Source: Pseudomonas neustonica (lineage in GTDB: Bacteria; Pseudomonadota; Gammaproteobacteria; Pseudomonadales; Pseudomonadaceae). Taken from it: 64,000 nucleotides of DNA. The first letter of the stretch is position 1, and the number at the start of each line of letters is the position of its first letter. A program made the position numbers and the translations under genes. The notes below the pieces were generated by a model. That model searched no databases. It worked only from the letters and a program-made list of their open reading frames with translations, and was not told the origin of the DNA. This document shows, in pieces, positions 32,101 through 38,698 of the stretch. The stretch lies in the NCBI RefSeq assembly GCF_003797945.1, contig NZ_RKKU01000012.1, forward strand, positions 1 to 64,000. The letters run 5' to 3'.

Positions 32101-35100
32101 AATAATGTTATTGACGTTGGCCGCACCAACCGCCGTTCCGCCAGCGCCATTGATCACCGCGCCCAGGCCCCAGATAGTGCGCGAGCCTTCGGCAGCCGAG
32201 AGCGACAGACTGCCGACATTCGTCAATTCGCTAGCGAGAATCTCTGCACGCTCCTCACCGTCCAGGATATTAGTGGTAGTCGCTCCGTTAACGGCTACCG
32301 TACCGGCACCGCCACCAGCGACGGCGATAGAATAGATCGCCTGCTGCACGCCACTTTTCAGACCGGCATCGGTAAAGCCATCGATCAAACTAGCGCCCTC
32401 AATCAAAGCGCTGCGATCTGCCGCAATGCGGTTGACCGATGCAGCAAGCCCGACGGCAGCCGTTCCGCCACCGGTCACTGAGCCTGCCAGCGAAGCAATG
32501 GTGAGACCCGCACCGGCGCTGGCGTCCAGCGTCAGAGTCTGATCGTTGCCAAGGGCATTGACCGTACTGCCGGAGATGCTGACTTCGTCTCTGCCATTGA
32601 TGTTGTTGGCAGCGAAGGAGCCGCCGACGCCAGCGGTTCCACCACCGGCAGCATCAATACCAATACTCCAGATTTCGCCGTCCAGAGCGGACACCAGGCT
32701 GGCGTCGCCGCTCAAATTGACCGTACTGTCGGTCAGCTTGGCCTCCCGTTCGGCGTCGATCAGGTTGACCGCAACGCCTGCGCCAACGCCAGCGGTACCG
32801 CCACCAGCGGCCAGGTTGAACGCCAGCGACCAGATGCTAGCGCCGAGGTTGGGCTGGCTGGCAGAAATGGACAGATTACGCGCGCTCATCAGCGCCGAAG
32901 AGAGCTCTGCCGTGGTGGTATCGGCAATACGGTTGTACGTCATTGCCGCGCCAACACCGGAGCCACTGGCAGAGACCGCACCCGATAGCGCCGCAGTAAT
33001 GATACGGCTCTGCTGAGCTGCATTAAGCGTCGCGTCACCGGTCAGCTCGTAGGTACCGCCACTGACGTTAGCAGTAGCGCTCTGCTGCATGTCATTGATA
33101 CTGAACGCAGCGCCCACCGCAGCGGTATTAGTGCTACCAGCGATACTACCGGCCAGCGAATAGAGGCCACCGGTTTTCAGCGCCTGAACGGTGAGATCAT
33201 CTGCCTTGAGGGTGCGGCCGGTCATATCCAGATCCGCGGATACCTTGCCACGGCCAATCAACGCGGTAGCCGAGCCCGCAACAGAAATATTTGAAGCAAC
33301 CGCGGCGCCAATGGTGCCCGCCAACACGTCGGTTTCATTGCGCGCAATAATACCCAGATCGCCGGTCAGATCGATATCGGTATTGGCGACGCTGGCGCTG
33401 TAGTCGCTGCCGTTGTAAACCACACCAATAGCGCCGCCGACTGCCGTCTTGCCGCTAGTGCCTGCGACGCTTCCAGCGATAGCCAGCACGGCTTCACCGG
33501 CGATATCGCCACTATCAAATAGATTACGTGTGGTGGTATCGGCAGTGCTGGAAGCTTCATCGGTATCGGTATCAATACCGTCTTCGCTGAACAGCTCATC
33601 GTTGGTCTCAGCCTCCACCTCAATCTGTGAGGTAGCACTGCTGCCAGTCATGTCCAGACCTGTTTCACTTAGCGCATTATCGGCACTGGCGTCGTAATTA
33701 AAGATACTATTCAGAGCACCACTACCCGGAACACTCGCGGCGGCGACGGTGACGTCTCCGCCAGTCAGTGACGAATCTGCGTTGTCAGTCTTGTCGACGT
33801 TCGCCTTGACCTTGTTGTTCATCACGACAACAAACAATGAGCCAGCGCCCGAACCACTCTGCTGGCCCGTGCTGGCAGCCACCGCCAGCGCGCCGGCTAA
33901 CACGCGAGAAGCACTGTTGGCCTTGACCTCAAAACTGTCAAAATCACTAGCCGTGCTGCCCAGCCATTCGGACTCAAGCTGATTGCCCATGATAGCCAGA
34001 ACCATCGAGCCGCCGGCGCTCCCGCCCTTATCCTTACTTACCGCAAAGGAGCCGCCGCCCAGCAGTGAGCGGGAACGGTCGTAGGCATTTACAGCAATAG
34101 TGCCGGGTGCGGCACTGCGCTGCGCAACGTCGCTATCAATCACCGCAGCGCGTGTCTGGTTGTTGAACACGCCGGCAGAGCCGGACAGAGCTACCGCCAC
34201 GTTGCTCTCACCACCGGCAGCGACCGACAGCCCCAACCCCATGGCAATCTGATCACCCCCGCTGGCGGCCTGTACCTTGAGCAGATCATTACTGCGCAGA
34301 ACGCTGTCCTGCATCAGCGCTTCGGTCACGTTGTTCAGCTGGTTGTAGGCGACCGCACCGGCTAATGCAGCGCTATGCTGGCTCTTGTCACCACCAGACA
34401 GCGTCAGGGCGCCTGCGCCGGAACCACTGAACTGGTGGGTCTGATTGAGCGAAAGCACATTGACCTTGCTGCCATCGGCATCACGCGGATCGAGTACGAT
34501 ACTGCCCAGATGGGCACGGTTCTTCTGCGCTGAAACGTTGACGCTGGCAGAAGCCGCAGCTGCCAGGCTGAGGCCTTCCTTGGTGGTACCGTCACTGCCG
34601 TCACTGCTGCTGTCACCGTTGAATGCAGTCTGCAGCTTTTCCCAATACTCGCCTATCTTGTCCATCGCCGCTTCACCAGTGGACACGGCGCTGTCCTGAG
34701 CGTTTTGCACTTCACCCGTAATCAGCGCAAGACCATTGGTCAACGAAGTCTTGATCGCCTCACCCAGGCTACCAGCCTTTTCCTGCGAGCCGGAGTCAGC
34801 CCCGCCGCTCTGGCTGGCTACGTCGTCCTGCTGTTCCTTTTCCTGCTCCGAGCGCGCCAGCGCGCCGGCAATCGAGAAAGCACCACTTTGCCCGGAGCTT
34901 TGTGCGCTGAGCGTAAGATCGTTGACCAGCCAGTTGCCCCGGGTGCTATCTGTCAGCCCCGTCGACAGGTAGTCAGGCCGCCAGCCGACGTTGTTGCCAA
35001 CCAATGCGTAAACATCCGTATTGACGACGTTCACTGCGACGCCGGCCCCGATACCGACATTTTCGGACGCAGCGATAGCACCAGCAGCGCTCCACAAGCC

Positions 35101-38100
35101 GAGTTCGTGCTCAGCATCAAGGGTTACGCTACCCGCCGTCACATCGGTACTGTTGTGAATGGAGGCATGCACGGTACTGTCGACCACGCTGACCACAATA
35201 GAGCCGTTACCGGCCACACTCGCGCCTTTGCCGGCCGAGGGACTGACCGCAATGATCAGTTCGTCCTGTAGCGCACTGACATTTACCGACTCGGCGGTAA
35301 GACTGCCGTTTGCACCAATGCCAGCGACCGCCTGGTTGTCGGTGATCTGGATGTTGAGACCAGCACCCACCGCACCACCATCCTTGCTTGTGGTGCCGAA
35401 CAAAGCATCGAAGTTGCCGGCAACTGCCAACTGTTCAAGCTGGTTATCAGCGACGACCTGCAATGGAGCAGACCATTCCCAGCCCAGCGTACGCAGGGCT
35501 TCACGGCGCCTTTCCAGTGCAGCGGTGCTGTCCAGCTCTGGCAGCACGGCGGCCAGCAAGCTGGACCAGGCCACATCGTCGTTGGAGGTAGCCGTCAGAT
35601 TGACGTTATCACCCGCCCACGCGCGGGTATCAATACGGTTCTGTAGAATCGACAGCGAGCCAGCCATGCCAAGCTTGTCAGCTTCACCCGTCGAATTCGC
35701 GTACTGGGTGGCAATTTTGCCGACGACCGCTTGAGGGCCTTCACTCAGCAGCTTGAGGTTGGCGTAGACCTGTTTCAGTGAACTCCAGCGGTCCAGCCCA
35801 AGCAGCCCGATAGGTTGCTCGAAACGAGCGCCCACACCAATGCGGCCGGCATTGACCTGGGTACCATCGCCGATGATGGCATGGGTTTGCTGATCCAGCT
35901 CGGTATATACTGCGGCGACGCTAAGCGACACCTCTGCGCCATCGGTCGTTCCGTCCTCACGCTTGGCCGAGGCATTCACGGTGCTTTCGGCGGCGTTGTG
36001 CAGATTCTGTTGCTGCTGCCATGCATTCACTACCAAGTCGCCACTGACGTCGATAATCGGCGCGGCGGTGCCGCCACCCAGTACCGATCTAACACTGTGA
36101 TCAGACAGGGTCACGTCCACCGCCGATGCCAAGCGGAACTTGCTTTCAGTCGCGGGCGTAGAACTATCGGTATCGTCCTTGGCTTTGGGTGTAATGCCAA
36201 ATAAGTCCTTGAGGCTATCGCCCAAGTAATCGGTGACTGGTTTGGCGACCTGCTCATTGGCCTTCTTCTTGAGCTTGTCGAGATACCCCGGTTCGGACGC
36301 ACCAGCAGAGACAGAAACGGACGTGATCTGCTTGTAGACTAGGTTGGCCGCGTTAACATTCAGATTACGAGCACCGGATAAATCCGCACTGAACTCGGCG
36401 TAGGTATCACTATTGAACAGTGATACCCCGACCGCCGGCCCGCCGGTGGCACCCTCTCCGCTGGCCTTGAAGCTGACGCTGTTTTCCAGCTCCTGCTCGG
36501 TCAGGGCAAGTACGCTGACATCGCGGCCTACGGTCAAATTGACGCCATCAGCGACTACCGCGCGGGTAGTGATATCGCTCATCGCCATGCCGAAGCCAAG
36601 ACCCATGGTTTTCAGCGCATTGCCTTCGCCGTCCACACTGTTTTCCGCGGCAGCAGTAACTGACAGGCTATTGTCACTGTGCGCAACTACCGTTAGATCC
36701 TGACCGACGTTGAGCGTGGCACCCTCGTTTATCGCCACTTCGGTCAGCCCGGAAATCTGACCGTACGCGGCATCAAAGCCAAACGGAATTTTCTTGCCGA
36801 GAACCGGAATACTCCAGGTGGAGCTGGAAACATTGCGCGAAGTGGACGCCCACGCGGTCAAATCTTCAGACGTGTTGAGGTTGGCAGTGGCACCAATATC
36901 AACAACCGCATCAGCCTTGGCGATGTAGGCCGAGAGGTTCGGCACAAGCAGGGTCAGTTCGCTGAAGTTGGTGGGTGTTTCGAGGAATGCATTGGTATCT
37001 GTGGTACCAGCATACGCCTTGATCGGATCAGCCAACGTATCGAGCACGTTGGCCCAGGTTTCCGCTTCGGTCCAGCCATTATCGGATGCAAGCTGGGAGA
37101 TGTCGTTCTTGAGGTCGTACTTGCTGAGCAGCATACCGAGAATATCTCGGGCGACCCCGGCACGTGCATCAGCTGTGATGGTAACGTTGCGGCCGGTGAT
37201 ACTACCGTCCACGTCAATCCGGGCGCCGGCTTCAGCGTACCCTGCCATCTGCCGATTAAGGCCATAGGCATCCAGAGTGACATCTCCGGCATTGGTACCG
37301 GTGGCATGGCCAGCATCCAGCTCTGCATTTTCGCCAATGATGATCTCAGCCTTGCCGAGATTGGCCGACAACCATGGATTGGCCTGACGCTCAATGCCAT
37401 TCTTCAGCTCATCAAGGGTCTGCGCCTCGGCATCCTCGTCGCAGAAGGTACAACTGATATCGCTTAGTGCGTTAAGGGCAATATCGCCCGAACTACCTGC
37501 GCCGGTGGCGCGGGTGACGATACGAGCGTTGTCGGTGAGAGTAATTGAGGGCGCTTCAACGATGACATCACCGCCATCTTTGCTGTTCTGACCAGTGGTG
37601 CTGATTAGCGCATTGCCGTTGAGCTCCAGTGACTTGCGCGCGGCAACCTGCACCTGAGCACCAGAGTCATCAGCCATCAAGGCAGCCAGCTCACCAGAAA
37701 TCTCAACATTATCGGTGGCGGTAATAACGATACCGCCATCAGCACGGGCAATACCGTCGCCAATAGTCAGGCCGTCCGTATTCACCGTACTGTTGAAGAC
37801 AGTGCGGGCGACATCTGTGCCAGACTCCAGTCCGGCGGTTGCCTCGATCAGAACGGATGCGCCATGCAGCTTGATCGAACCATTGGTGTTGACCATACCA
37901 CTGATGACAATGGCGTTGCTGCCGTCACTTGCCAGCTCGGCGCTGGGTAGCTCACCAGCCGCCAGCTTGGCCACATAGTCGTCAGCCTGATCACCGGTCA
38001 TTGCGCCATCGACTACGGCAACACGGTGAAGCTCGTCCATGGTCGCGGTATTGGGGGTAGTAACCGTTAGACTGCCTACGTTCACAACACCGGAGGAGCC

Positions 38101-38520
38101 GACTACAAAGCCGTGTGGGTCAGCAAAAATGATATTGCCGCCAATCTTGCCGCCTTTCAGGCCATTCAGCGTGCCGTTGACCACCGCGCGCGAATCATGC
38201 ACGAGGTTAACCAGATTATTGGCACCACCCGGCACGTGGAGATTAACCGTGTTACCCGTATCGACAGTGAAGTTACCGAAGGAGTTGAAGCCGGTCTGGC
38301 CACGCACCGTTCCGGTGCTGATATCGGTATTAGCGCCGCTGACGGAGATAACGGTATTGGTCTGCCCGCCACTGCCAGTGTGCAGCGTAATATCATTGGC
38401 CAGGCTCCATCCCGGCAGCAGCCCAGACGCCAACATGAGCGCCGTAAGCGGGTGCTTGGGTGAAGGGTTTCTATTGAACAACCCATTATTTTTTTTCGTT
38501 CTTATCCCTGAAGCACGCAT
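20167..38520 (-). CDS. Giant filamentous adhesin, TpsA exoprotein of the LktA (FxxPxG) type
   Basis: This is a secreted beta-helical adhesin of about 6,117 residues. The basic, long signal peptide is residues 1-41, with cleavage after GWSLA. The TPS secretion domain follows; it contains NSFGNFTV and FADPHG at 132-137, the FxxPxG signature. Residues about 850-3,750 hold at least 25 units of roughly 50-60 residues with the core GTAxVGAxxAVNxI...AxIxxS. Residues about 3,850-4,550 form a different block with paired cysteines. From about 4,900 to 5,950 there are short FHA-like repeats (GDLxLxAxGxL). The last 40 residues end acidic (NNDGEEERWDI), with no visible anchor. I chose ATG 38520 because AGTGAGG lies about 7 nt upstream; ATG 38541 and TTG 38544 have no SD. 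The ligand is unknown. The frame is intact over 18.3 kb, which argues for selection. Confidence 0.93.
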   Translation of the reverse strand: MRASGIRTKKNNGLFNRNPSPKHPLTALMLASGLLPGWSLANDITLHTGSGGQTNTVISVSGANTDISTGTVRGQTGFNSFGNFTVDTGNTVNLHVPGGANNLVNLVHDSRAVVNGTLNGLKGGKIGGNIIFADPHGFVVGSSGVVNVGSLTVTTPNTATMDELHRVAVVDGAMTGDQADDYVAKLAAGELPSAELASDGSNAIVISGMVNTNGSIKLHGASVLIEATAGLESGTDVARTVFNSTVNTDGLTIGDGIARADGGIVITATDNVEISGELAALMADDSGAQVQVAARKSLELNGNALISTTGQNSKDGGDVIVEAPSITLTDNARIVTRATGAGSSGDIALNALSDISCTFCDEDAEAQTLDELKNGIERQANPWLSANLGKAEIIIGENAELDAGHATGTNAGDVTLDAYGLNRQMAGYAEAGARIDVDGSITGRNVTITADARAGVARDILGMLLSKYDLKNDISQLASDNGWTEAETWANVLDTLADPIKAYAGTTDTNAFLETPTNFSELTLLVPNLSAYIAKADAVVDIGATANLNTSEDLTAWASTSRNVSSSTWSIPVLGKKIPFGFDAAYGQISGLTEVAINEGATLNVGQDLTVVAHSDNSLSVTAAAENSVDGEGNALKTMGLGFGMAMSDITTRAVVADGVNLTVGRDVSVLALTEQELENSVSFKASGEGATGGPAVGVSLFNSDTYAEFSADLSGARNLNVNAANLVYKQITSVSVSAGASEPGYLDKLKKKANEQVAKPVTDYLGDSLKDLFGITPKAKDDTDSSTPATESKFRLASAVDVTLSDHSVRSVLGGGTAAPIIDVSGDLVVNAWQQQQNLHNAAESTVNASAKREDGTTDGAEVSLSVAAVYTELDQQTHAIIGDGTQVNAGRIGVGARFEQPIGLLGLDRWSSLKQVYANLKLLSEGPQAVVGKIATQYANSTGEADKLGMAGSLSILQNRIDTRAWAGDNVNLTATSNDDVAWSSLLAAVLPELDSTAALERRREALRTLGWEWSAPLQVVADNQLEQLAVAGNFDALFGTTSKDGGAVGAGLNIQITDNQAVAGIGANGSLTAESVNVSALQDELIIAVSPSAGKGASVAGNGSIVVSVVDSTVHASIHNSTDVTAGSVTLDAEHELGLWSAAGAIAASENVGIGAGVAVNVVNTDVYALVGNNVGWRPDYLSTGLTDSTRGNWLVNDLTLSAQSSGQSGAFSIAGALARSEQEKEQQDDVASQSGGADSGSQEKAGSLGEAIKTSLTNGLALITGEVQNAQDSAVSTGEAAMDKIGEYWEKLQTAFNGDSSSDGSDGTTKEGLSLAAAASASVNVSAQKNRAHLGSIVLDPRDADGSKVNVLSLNQTHQFSGSGAGALTLSGGDKSQHSAALAGAVAYNQLNNVTEALMQDSVLRSNDLLKVQAASGGDQIAMGLGLSVAAGGESNVAVALSGSAGVFNNQTRAAVIDSDVAQRSAAPGTIAVNAYDRSRSLLGGGSFAVSKDKGGSAGGSMVLAIMGNQLESEWLGSTASDFDSFEVKANSASRVLAGALAVAASTGQQSGSGAGSLFVVVMNNKVKANVDKTDNADSSLTGGDVTVAAASVPGSGALNSIFNYDASADNALSETGLDMTGSSATSQIEVEAETNDELFSEDGIDTDTDEASSTADTTTRNLFDSGDIAGEAVLAIAGSVAGTSGKTAVGGAIGVVYNGSDYSASVANTDIDLTGDLGIIARNETDVLAGTIGAAVASNISVAGSATALIGRGKVSADLDMTGRTLKADDLTVQALKTGGLYSLAGSIAGSTNTAAVGAAFSINDMQQSATANVSGGTYELTGDATLNAAQQSRIITAALSGAVSASGSGVGAAMTYNRIADTTTAELSSALMSARNLSISASQPNLGASIWSLAFNLAAGGGTAGVGAGVAVNLIDAEREAKLTDSTVNLSGDASLVSALDGEIWSIGIDAAGGGTAGVGGSFAANNINGRDEVSISGSTVNALGNDQTLTLDASAGAGLTIASLAGSVTGGGTAAVGLAASVNRIAADRSALIEGASLIDGFTDAGLKSGVQQAIYSIAVAGGGAGTVAVNGATTTNILDGEERAEILASELTNVGSLSLSAAEGSRTIWGLGAVINGAGGTAVGAANVNNIILAKRVAKIEDSLVTVTGLLNVASGGDALIRSAALGGGGAGTAAVGASIAVNVVDGEESASIEGSEIKGASELNVEVTKGEVDIKTLAGNVQGAGAGAGAGAVAVSTVTQVRQAWISDSSLELAAGADARVEALTQANIDTLALSGAAAGTGAAAFSNTSNNIDARTYARVLNSGGEADQMLVKARDASSINSLSGGIAAAGSVAAGVATAINRINNDIEARVSGRHTDGGFTLNDLAVQAQSDAEINTISVSGGFSGTVAASGGVSTSILDTSARALINGGAGVLAQNNVAVTAFNSDIINSSAGVVAGSGNAAVSGLLTVNVLQSDTEAAIRDAATEVTALALGDGVSVDNGEVENAPDPDAWADTEQFDPSLDLRTGSELVKGVAVRATSLQQAGQISVSAAVSLVPLASASVGGVSNTQVLGGSTLAAIDQAQINQSNTGAAADQQVSVGAASHSYSVGGVLNAALSLGAAAVAVTADTGVISRDVTARVRGAKVTTRGAMDVHANATNSASNIVLSASGAIVGIAGSAAVLVLEGSTEALVDGGSDLTVGSLDVTANAINSLAPSADTASGGAVGAGAGVAVGYNRSTVRAWLGAQPGSLEGRTSVTSGGAISIEADSLTRLLGNSISVSGGGAAMAGSVNVFIVENVTEAGAGKLDLGSSANRAASLTVDAYDKLIALSNAGSAAVGGLSLGASANVLVANNATRAMLLDSQVYTSGAIQVGAARDVDVELYTVTGGVGGSAALGGSVGLLMLGSGSTAVEGTDPLDELNQNGTGTLSMVDGFTSRDTQVTEYDTVVYDSATGQYVVERRSNSAETSLINQSGQIGSSADRLKAGTTYSHETLARIKGGRVDSLGAVKVSAIDSIATRNLSGSLQLGATAAVGAAVSYTLSNARVTTDVDATVIAESLLTTAQSKALKDEPAVKVESYTGAAGFGAGIGAAVSVAEMNNIVSVKLAGDQRYNSSLNASAADSLGLSVTADGAAFGAVAAGLVIGTGLRDSEVGVSVAADSKLSANGINLSAQGAGALEVTTVGAAGGLLLAGTAVAALGIDSTRVTTEVGDRTILDGGANGVLVQASAAPQIDVSATGVSVSGGAGVGASYARAQSSSKVTAKLGNAVDVKGTGGLKILAKLDHQRTGSEVDPDEAAVRARSMAGTGGLYFSANGSVAEAINSSSVRATTGTDLKLPSGRVEIDAQSHTQQYAEATGIAVGGLAVGASVAEARSTTVTEAILGDRANDRDGASLITDLLVSADGEDINQAKSIAGSGGLISGNATIARTRTSGTVLADIGKAVDIAASSLALTAKFNALYGTHANSVNAAVIGGSGAGSDNEVTVSTTARISDDAELYVLRDVLLSANSNIYTRHLGEAATGAGGGVISGQAVFNQSDVIADSKVDIGERTILVAGLAGGDYDGKLIARAFTRHEASEDVTLSTGGAIAGGGVNNVHNATFTNTVKVGEDAYLSAYGQIGLGTYTLSSTAIEALVSTWGAAGVGTANAQANISSLQSVSVADDATLAALGNIDLSAGRDPEGLWQTRISADSVAHSVVRGIIAVPDARADSNINNAASVIVEQNASVLAARNITVGGYNGITSALADGEARGYQLGFIPITSRDSHTSEVRGSSARLDGRFLAGRYNELIIDIAADGSITQSAGLPTAALSTSNFVPADFLNSYSGMDPITRQILLSTISSTATGSIELGSLLAAGGNITVNADSLSGSGNLTANGGAKIQITNRSSKYLLLGDALIPDEPGGHVLFTGGAGRSQFTSGLINEVNADRRAEVRIDNSYAGYSGNVSYGPAIFLTGDIYNLGGLVHISNAKGSLGQFGSTYGQQVLIEVPEGSMSVFQPNGYWAVGSNPLSEWKSFAGVTGSANTAIELIANYVYGPVGIVLNNSGLLIRAGGSGQSGSSDILFGGCLPASLSSGSNCSQSTAQSYTGSALQFRGIDNAASWIPTIGLRSLNKSTASYDSADLTGSAASKQIVGGQVGIQARYIDINGTISSGQATSRSLTVSASLDSWLANHACASRTCVSAVDIPLGYLSASAGSAPIAAKYDFVNQRILVDDVNASGGGFVYMKGAIISTNPLGRIEVNNGYGQVTISNLSQAKLQLGNIDTGAGSVGIVQIVDTLKDRVNGQYASSWYVHTQGSGLSVFDNRNGGSSISSAYLVGSSSASSATYTPDANVRYGWSQQASLKREVSRDADSFYVSDWVWNYPSGQPNDPWNVGSGSLFYGNGTEGVYEQDISGSVGDFYSIGVNYHGCDGGIGSNCNWSFKASDQYDSGDRAGEYYAQWGYRFARSAQLTISHSVKADNPFQIAFIGNATGLIDATTTNDLYVGGRLNNPGGSTVLTAGGNIVGMPDANSYSMHLTMTAAGEVGNAGSPFAASLAPGGTLSVLSGSAGVNLDIGSDVIIKQVDAGNGSGDVVISASGNLLGSSVVAATTPHVRGRNITLSSVAGGIGESGKALRVHGKEVATANGGSEHGVLNAFANRDIYLHETEGDSWVGSIRSETGDVWLRVQSGSLYDAGRRLASDTLDESQRQAVWEKLSLTEAYGAEENIYATSVKPFQNMVDASYREYWQLKALGSVAGSDFVLDDANLAFIRPLAELRLGASGVTDAQVKQFVSERFAELESFFASNIDADWRTQSAFQSYDASFAYSASAVQVDALTNDAIWTAGELLYAIDQTALGPSSGTSVGSAEPNLFGRNVSIQVAGDVGQLADALEISLADLKNGNLSVQQAAALAVANAPGDVVLNRNAGGEVVSLSVSRTSPFYLEASERFDADVGGSLYLQSAGDLKVGVVNALKNARLAAADGILAAQGAGTGRFGIGQDLTLLAGTGSLGTDDSEQSMLTLNVGGRLLAASAGQDVALQWANGDFRIGQVFAVGDIHLNALDGSLLGQFDQLSVSGRNIHLLARDDIRGASGALEVELESTAAGEVSGLAGGEALLSSGKSLSVGEFGAGGLLSLSSQADLAASNLQSGANMQLDAQGKVELKRAEAAGHLLINSLDAVSLADSATAGSNLTVIASSLDMADGSRFSTGGTLALTTTGDMRLGLLDNTGTAATQFLVKAGGLLLANGDGQVNLRGTHAGIAELEAGLGIGTEVTPLLVDLPKLTQVAAITGDIVLQQQNELRIDELLSQNGRVVLGNDGGLLSAGLLDAYQTLSFVGGSLSADKLWTRTDDMYLNLANDLDVTALNAAGRLDLLVGRNARLGTAEVQGLSDINVTGDLQLDALHARSNTLLSLGTGSSLGLLDVTGDLNLAVDGLLNLTQAEVTGDAQLQHRGVAGTSLEYGVLNVGDNLSVTGIGDWVGGQANVQNDVVFDVGSANLGSVDSTTGALSLQSEGLFAAQSLTSRQQSVELQAGSALLGNVQAATTLKVNTKGDLTIANGRSGGNLTLTAEPGFTGTIRFGELADPDALDVLVPAHLYSGADILVQTDGDVFGGNAEAVGEVRMVGRNLNFGRAQSLGADVFLQATGDADQGDGNITGLLVEAARDVSILANGSLFMPTVRFGGTYSLKAGRDLTVGIGQDLNVSGAAEAGRDLTFIVGGYVDLANVTAGRHVSITSGEFINIDDSVTAGGNILLATANGGITVGNGVISTGVPYQGELLSGNIQLTATGDIRATTVSSALGNVDAEGHHLSFDNLFAEQDVNLLALGAIVVNESVSGGDQDWFANEDISFQRLLAGGQVLLDSLLDTRGDQVVADAGLTVNAGWRAGVASPANIQFRQVVAPSMSLWAGSAIEVADAQLGQSADLHAQDVQLTAEHTGTGTLQLLAEGLNNSGAAGDRLLVRLQASAVNTSLLDMVYTDFETSGAIADFADIRNADYLRLRTPQTLLIGDNLSPAYRPEANVQLYELDKAFWLFQNGVSTYTDAYVLHRDATHLVRVPNFAEGHQDGGVDYQGITAARYAQAMLAPDLMDLRLGQLLNQAAGYPSAPATQVQVPGVMGPVNLQWQQDSTNNDGEEERWDI

Positions 38521-38555
38521 GTCAACCTCACTGTTGAACATCAACTAATGGAGCG

Positions 38556-38584
38556 ACAATAGCAAAGCACCCTGCTCACCTCAA
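38556..38584 (-). promoter_or_regulatory. Candidate sigma-70 promoter of the adhesin operon
   Basis: On the minus strand TTGAGG (38584-38579), a 17-bp spacer and TATTGT (38561-38556) make a plausible -35/-10 pair. Transcription would start near 38549 and leave a leader of about 28 nt with the GAGG ribosome binding site before ATG 38520. No other credible pair lies in the short gap to rluB. Confidence 0.5.
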
Positions 38585-38592
38585 ACAATTGC

Positions 38593-38651
38593 AAAAAAAA
38601 AGATCAAAAAAATGGCGATTAAAAAAAAGGCAAAAAAAAAGGCAAAAAAAA
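38593..38651. repeat. Row of five A-tracts upstream of the adhesin promoter
   Basis: Runs of 7-9 As occupy 38593-38601, 38606-38612, 38621-38628, 38632-38640 and 38644-38651. They are separated by GATC, TGGCGATT, GGC and GGC, at centre spacings of about 12, 15, 12 and 12 bp. They begin 9 bp beyond the -35 box, in the UP-element position, and should bend the DNA. Such runs are also slippage-prone and typical of xenogeneic-silencer (MvaT/H-NS) targets. Any regulatory role is inference. Confidence 0.6.
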
Positions 38652-38676
38652 GCGCCACTAATATGGCGCATTTTTT
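38651..38676. terminator. Bidirectional terminator after rluB
   Basis: GCGCCA (38652-38657) and TGGCGC (38664-38669) form a 6-bp stem, extended by an A-T pair, with a 6-nt loop. On the minus strand it is followed by a run of Ts, ending the rluB transcript 23 bp after its stop. On the plus strand TTTTTT follows as well. Confidence 0.75.
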
Positions 38677-38698
38677 AAACTCTACTAGTCCTTCAACT

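Noticed and set aside
30730-32481. A 583-codon open frame and many shorter ones on the plus strand opposite the adhesin gene
   Set aside because: They follow from the Ala/Gly/Thr/Ser/Val-rich codon pattern of the repeated adhesin gene; the translations are low-complexity and lack any domain.
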